From Bacillota bacterium (GTDB lineage: Bacteria > Bacillota > Clostridia > Saccharofermentanales > Fastidiosipilaceae): 31,726 nucleotides of DNA. The notes under the pieces were generated by a model. That model worked only from the letters and a program-made list of their open reading frames with translations, was not told the DNA's origin and searched no databases. The position numbers and the translations under genes were made by a program. Location: assembly GCA_023388205.1 (NCBI GenBank), contig JAEWGS010000096.1, positions 1 to 31,726 on the forward strand. The letters are read 5' to 3'. Below, piece by piece: positions 29,362 through 31,726 of this stretch (its first letter is position 1; every line of letters starts with the position of its first letter).

Positions 29362-30576
29362 TTAATTTCCTTCAGCGTGTTGCGCAAAAAGAAAGGTGAG
29401 TGCGGCGATGACGCCGTGGCGCAGTGCTCTTTCATCGATTTCAAATTGAGCGTGGTGGTGTTCTGCGAAGCAGCCCTCTTTGATATTTCTTGCTCCTGTA
29501 AAAGTAAAAAGGCAGGGGGCCAATTCGCAATAACGTGAAAAAGACTCTGAAGCAAACCAACGCAGATCCTGATCTAAGTTGAGTTCAGGGCAGAGCTTGG
29601 GCAAGGCCTGTGCAAAGGATTCGGCCAGCTTTTCGTTGTTGACCACAGGATCAAAGATGGGCACAAAACGGCACGTCGCTTGTGCGCCCTGGGCCTTTGC
29701 GGTCGCTTCGGCGCAGCGGATATATTCTTGAGCTGCATGCTCGGCAATGTCACGGTGATAAAAGCGAAGCGTCCCAGTTGCTTCGACCATTTCTGGGATG
29801 ACATTAAAGGCCGTCCCGCCGTGCAAAGTTGAAATACCCAAGGTGACCGCATGCTCCGGATGATTGACGTTGAGGTAACGAGAACCCAGCCCAGAGATGA
29901 TTTCTGCGGCGGCGAAGATCGGTGAAATGGCGAGATCGGGGCGTGAAGAATGACCGGCTTTTCCTTTGACTTCAAGTTCAAAGCGCATCGAACCCGCCAT
30001 GACGGGGCCCTTGCGGCAAGCGATCTGCCCGCAGTCGAGTCCTGTATAGAGGTGGGTTCCATAGATGGCATCGGGAGAAAAAGACTTCAGGGCCTCTAAC
30101 ATAGCCGCAATACCACAACCGATTTCTTCGCCTTCTTCAAAGATAAAAAGGATTTCACCGCAAAGCTCATCCCTAGCTTCCATCAGCAAGCGCGCCAGTT
30201 CTAACTGAATGGCCATATGCCCATCGTGACCGCAAGCATGCATGACGCCCGCTTGCTGACTGCAGACGGGGCGGGGCTGTCCATTGAGTAAGCTGCTCTT
30301 TTCTTCGATGGGGAGCGCGTCAATATCGCTGCGAAAGGCGAGTTTGGGGCCTGGAGTCTGACTTTGATAAGTTGCGATAAACCCTGTGCCTGCCACGGGG
30401 TGAATGCGATAGCCGAGCTTTTCCATACGCTTTTTCAAAAATAGTGACGTTTCATACTCTTGACCGGAAAGTTCGGGATGCTGGTGCAAATAGCGGCGAT
30501 CTCGAATGAGTGCGGCGACGTCGATGTGAGCGATGAGTTTTTGAAGCAGAGAGGACATATCGACTTGTGTATTCAT
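29362..30576 (-). CDS. M20D-family metallo-amidohydrolase (N-acyl amino acid/hippurate hydrolase type)
   Basis: A 404-residue M20 peptidase-fold hydrolase that removes an acyl group from amino acids or related amides. Metal ligands and catalytic residues visible: MHACGHDGHMA (112-122; C115 and H117), catalytic pair E150-E151 in FEEGEEIGCG, H175 in YGTHLYTGL, and the C-terminal histidine in FAEHHHAQFEI. The dimerisation domain lies about 185-295 (MRFELEVKGKAGHSSRPDLAISP). GGAGGT lies six bases before ATG. It may share a transcript with the phosphoribosyltransferase gene downstream, across the 21-bp repeat array. The natural substrate cannot be told. Confidence 0.93.
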   Translation of the reverse strand: MNTQVDMSSLLQKLIAHIDVAALIRDRRYLHQHPELSGQEYETSLFLKKRMEKLGYRIHPVAGTGFIATYQSQTPGPKLAFRSDIDALPIEEKSSLLNGQPRPVCSQQAGVMHACGHDGHMAIQLELARLLMEARDELCGEILFIFEEGEEIGCGIAAMLEALKSFSPDAIYGTHLYTGLDCGQIACRKGPVMAGSMRFELEVKGKAGHSSRPDLAISPIFAAAEIISGLGSRYLNVNHPEHAVTLGISTLHGGTAFNVIPEMVEATGTLRFYHRDIAEHAAQEYIRCAEATAKAQGAQATCRFVPIFDPVVNNEKLAESFAQALPKLCPELNLDQDLRWFASESFSRYCELAPCLFTFTGARNIKEGCFAEHHHAQFEIDERALRHGVIAALTFLFAQHAEGN

Positions 30577-30710
30577 GTAGACCTCCAGAAAGTTTCACCT
30601 GAGCTTCGGCAAAAAAAAGGAGCTTGCGCGGAAAACGCTCGAAGACAGCAAAGTGTAGAACATTCATTCCTTGGGTATCGAGAGAGCTTATTTTAAGCTT
30701 TTTATAAAAG

Positions 30711-30760
30711 TTGCGGCGCTGTTGCGGTGCTGTTGCGTTTTGCGGCGCAGTTGCGGTGCT
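30711..30760. repeat. Degenerate 11-bp tandem repeats upstream of the amidohydrolase
   Basis: TTGCGGCGCTG (30711-30721), TTGCGGTGCTG (30722-30732), a 7-base partial TTGCGTT (30733-30739), TTGCGGCGCAG (30740-30750) and TTGCGGTGCTT (30751-30761). The 375-bp divergent gap 30577-30951 also holds AGCTTA/TAAGCT with a T run (about 30685-30703) and TTTGAGC/GCTCAAA (about 30804-30838); no gene is supported. Confidence 0.8.
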
Positions 30761-30951
30761 TAGGCCTTCCCTCGTCCTTTTGTCGGCCTGTTGTCGTTGC
30801 GGCGTTTGAGCTTTTCGCTGCTGTTTGAGGCGCTCAAAGCGGCTGCTCCATAAAGGCGAGAAAGGAACTCTATAGCCGACTTGCTCGCAAAGGCTTAGAC
30901 TATAGGAGAAAGTGAGACGATCGCATACCATAAGAGAAAAGGATGACCCAT

Positions 30952-31726
30952 ATGCAAGGACGCTTCCTAAGCGAAACAGAATACATGGACTTTTTGAAGC
31001 GCAGTGAGGATCGAGTGATTTTGACGCAGCTGCCATCTTATGTTCATGCAAGGGCTCGGATGCAAGAGCGTTGCGCTTATTTTGGCTTGCTCGATGCCGG
31101 GCAAGTTCGCGTGGCTGCGGTCCTTTATTACCAGCGCTGGAAACGCTTTTTCTACAGGGCGAGATTGCTTTATGGGCCAGTGTTTGAAAAAGACTGCGAG
31201 CCCCACCTCCTAGCGGAATTTGTCCAGACTTTGCTGAAACAGCTCAAAAAAGAAAGGCGCGTCATTGCTTTACAACTGAATTTAATGGAACCCCTGCAAC
31301 ACTACCAAGATGTGACTTGTTTAGGGCAAGATTCTCAGGCTCAAGCTTTGATGGATGTTTTGAAGGCGCAAGGTGGCGTGGTTGAGCAGCAGGATTCTTA
31401 TGAAAATGATGACGTGCAGGTGCGCTTTTTTTATACGAAAGACCTGCGTGGCTTTGATGAAAAAAGCCTCATGAAATCTCTGAAGAAAAAGTTGGCAGGG
31501 CCTTTTTCAAAAGGTCTGGAGCTGCGCTACTTGGGGCCTGAAGACTATGGGATCTTGCGAGAGATGATGGAACACACCTCGAATCATCGTGGTTTTGAAG
31601 TGACGAGTCAGCAGTCTTTTTCTTTTTATCGCTACCTTCAGGAAGCGGCGCCAGATCAGGTATTGGTGCTCGCCTGTTATTTGAATAAGGCGCTTTGGAT
31701 TTCGGATGCCAAAGAGAAGCTCGCAC
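30952..31726 (+). CDS. FemAB-family aminoacyltransferase (3' end outside the window)
   Basis: The first 258 codons of a Fem-type protein, which transfers amino acids from aminoacyl-tRNA to the stem peptide of lipid II to build interpeptide bridges. Recognisable segments: ETEYMDFLKRSEDRVILTQLPSY, YYQRWKRFFYRARLLYGPVF, FYTKDLRGFDEKSLMKSLKKK and REMMEHTSNHRGFEVTS, matching the two-GNAT-fold Fem architecture. ATG 30952 follows AAAAGGA at good spacing; an in-frame ATG at 30943 overlaps that site and is less likely. No stop before the window end. It gives a cell-wall link to the carboxypeptidase genes at 10890-13832. Confidence 0.85.
   Translation, partial: MQGRFLSETEYMDFLKRSEDRVILTQLPSYVHARARMQERCAYFGLLDAGQVRVAAVLYYQRWKRFFYRARLLYGPVFEKDCEPHLLAEFVQTLLKQLKKERRVIALQLNLMEPLQHYQDVTCLGQDSQAQALMDVLKAQGGVVEQQDSYENDDVQVRFFYTKDLRGFDEKSLMKSLKKKLAGPFSKGLELRYLGPEDYGILREMMEHTSNHRGFEVTSQQSFSFYRYLQEAAPDQVLVLACYLNKALWISDAKEKLA

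Noticed and set aside
29224..29538. Plus-strand frame with a repeated MSLECG peptide
   Set aside because: It is the translation of the 21-bp array and runs antisense into the amidohydrolase gene; no ribosome binding site.

Overview
The window looks like a chromosomal segment of a fairly GC-rich anaerobic Bacillota (Clostridia-like) bacterium. The evidence is a RemA/DUF370 gene between yicC and gmk, a DUF1836 regulator, short single-span SecE, ArsC/YusI-type and S11 carboxypeptidase proteins of Gram-positive type, strong GGAGG ribosome binding sites, and frequent GTG/TTG starts. The five tRNA genes do not encode their CCA ends. The genus cannot be fixed from the sequence alone.

Layout. 1-608: a low-GC pair, XRE repressor plus small membrane protein, that looks acquired. 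762-3117 (minus): a peroxide-defence pair, AhpC and an AhpF-like flavoprotein with swapped domain order. 3397-3605: tRNA-Asp and tRNA-Phe behind a near-consensus promoter. 4084-6783: the translation/secretion/transcription block rpmG-secE-nusG-rplK-rplA, with a terminator between secE and nusG and no rplJL after rplA. 6995-9557 (minus): DUF1836 regulator and a long-chain acyl-CoA synthetase. 10172-10525 (minus): ArsC/YusI protein. 10890-13832: two tandem S11 D,D-carboxypeptidase paralogues, the second with all three catalytic motifs lost. 13911-17008: a yybP-ykoY (Mn2+) riboswitch in front of a type IIA P-type ATPase. 17239-18660: MATE exporter. 18761-18833: tRNA-Ala. 19086-19768: queT behind a leader with a possible pseudoknot. 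19878-20813: a low-GC scar with a stop-interrupted gene, a 74-codon gene and a truncated adenine methylase. 20921-23530: RsmC-like methyltransferase, yicC, remA, gmk. 23593-23741: tRNA-Met and tRNA-Glu. 23908-27866: TRAP transporter dctPQM followed by ucpA. 28195-28368: 2[4Fe-4S] ferredoxin. 28631-30576 (minus): a divergent phosphoribosyltransferase and an M20 amidohydrolase. 30952-end: FemAB-type protein, cut by the window edge.

The genes are mostly housekeeping, but several details stand out: the dead carboxypeptidase paralogue with a long cytoplasmic domain; low-complexity S/T/A/E tails on SecE and DctP; a phosphoribosyltransferase lacking the usual catalytic Asp; and a recurrent intergenic architecture of short, diverged tandem repeats (11, 12, 13, 16, 19, 21 and about 31 bp periods) lying next to gene ends, sometimes starting on the stop codon itself.

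I see no complete new defence or mobile system and no CRISPR array. The best candidates for something undescribed are the pseudo-carboxypeptidase, the repeat architecture and the queT leader.
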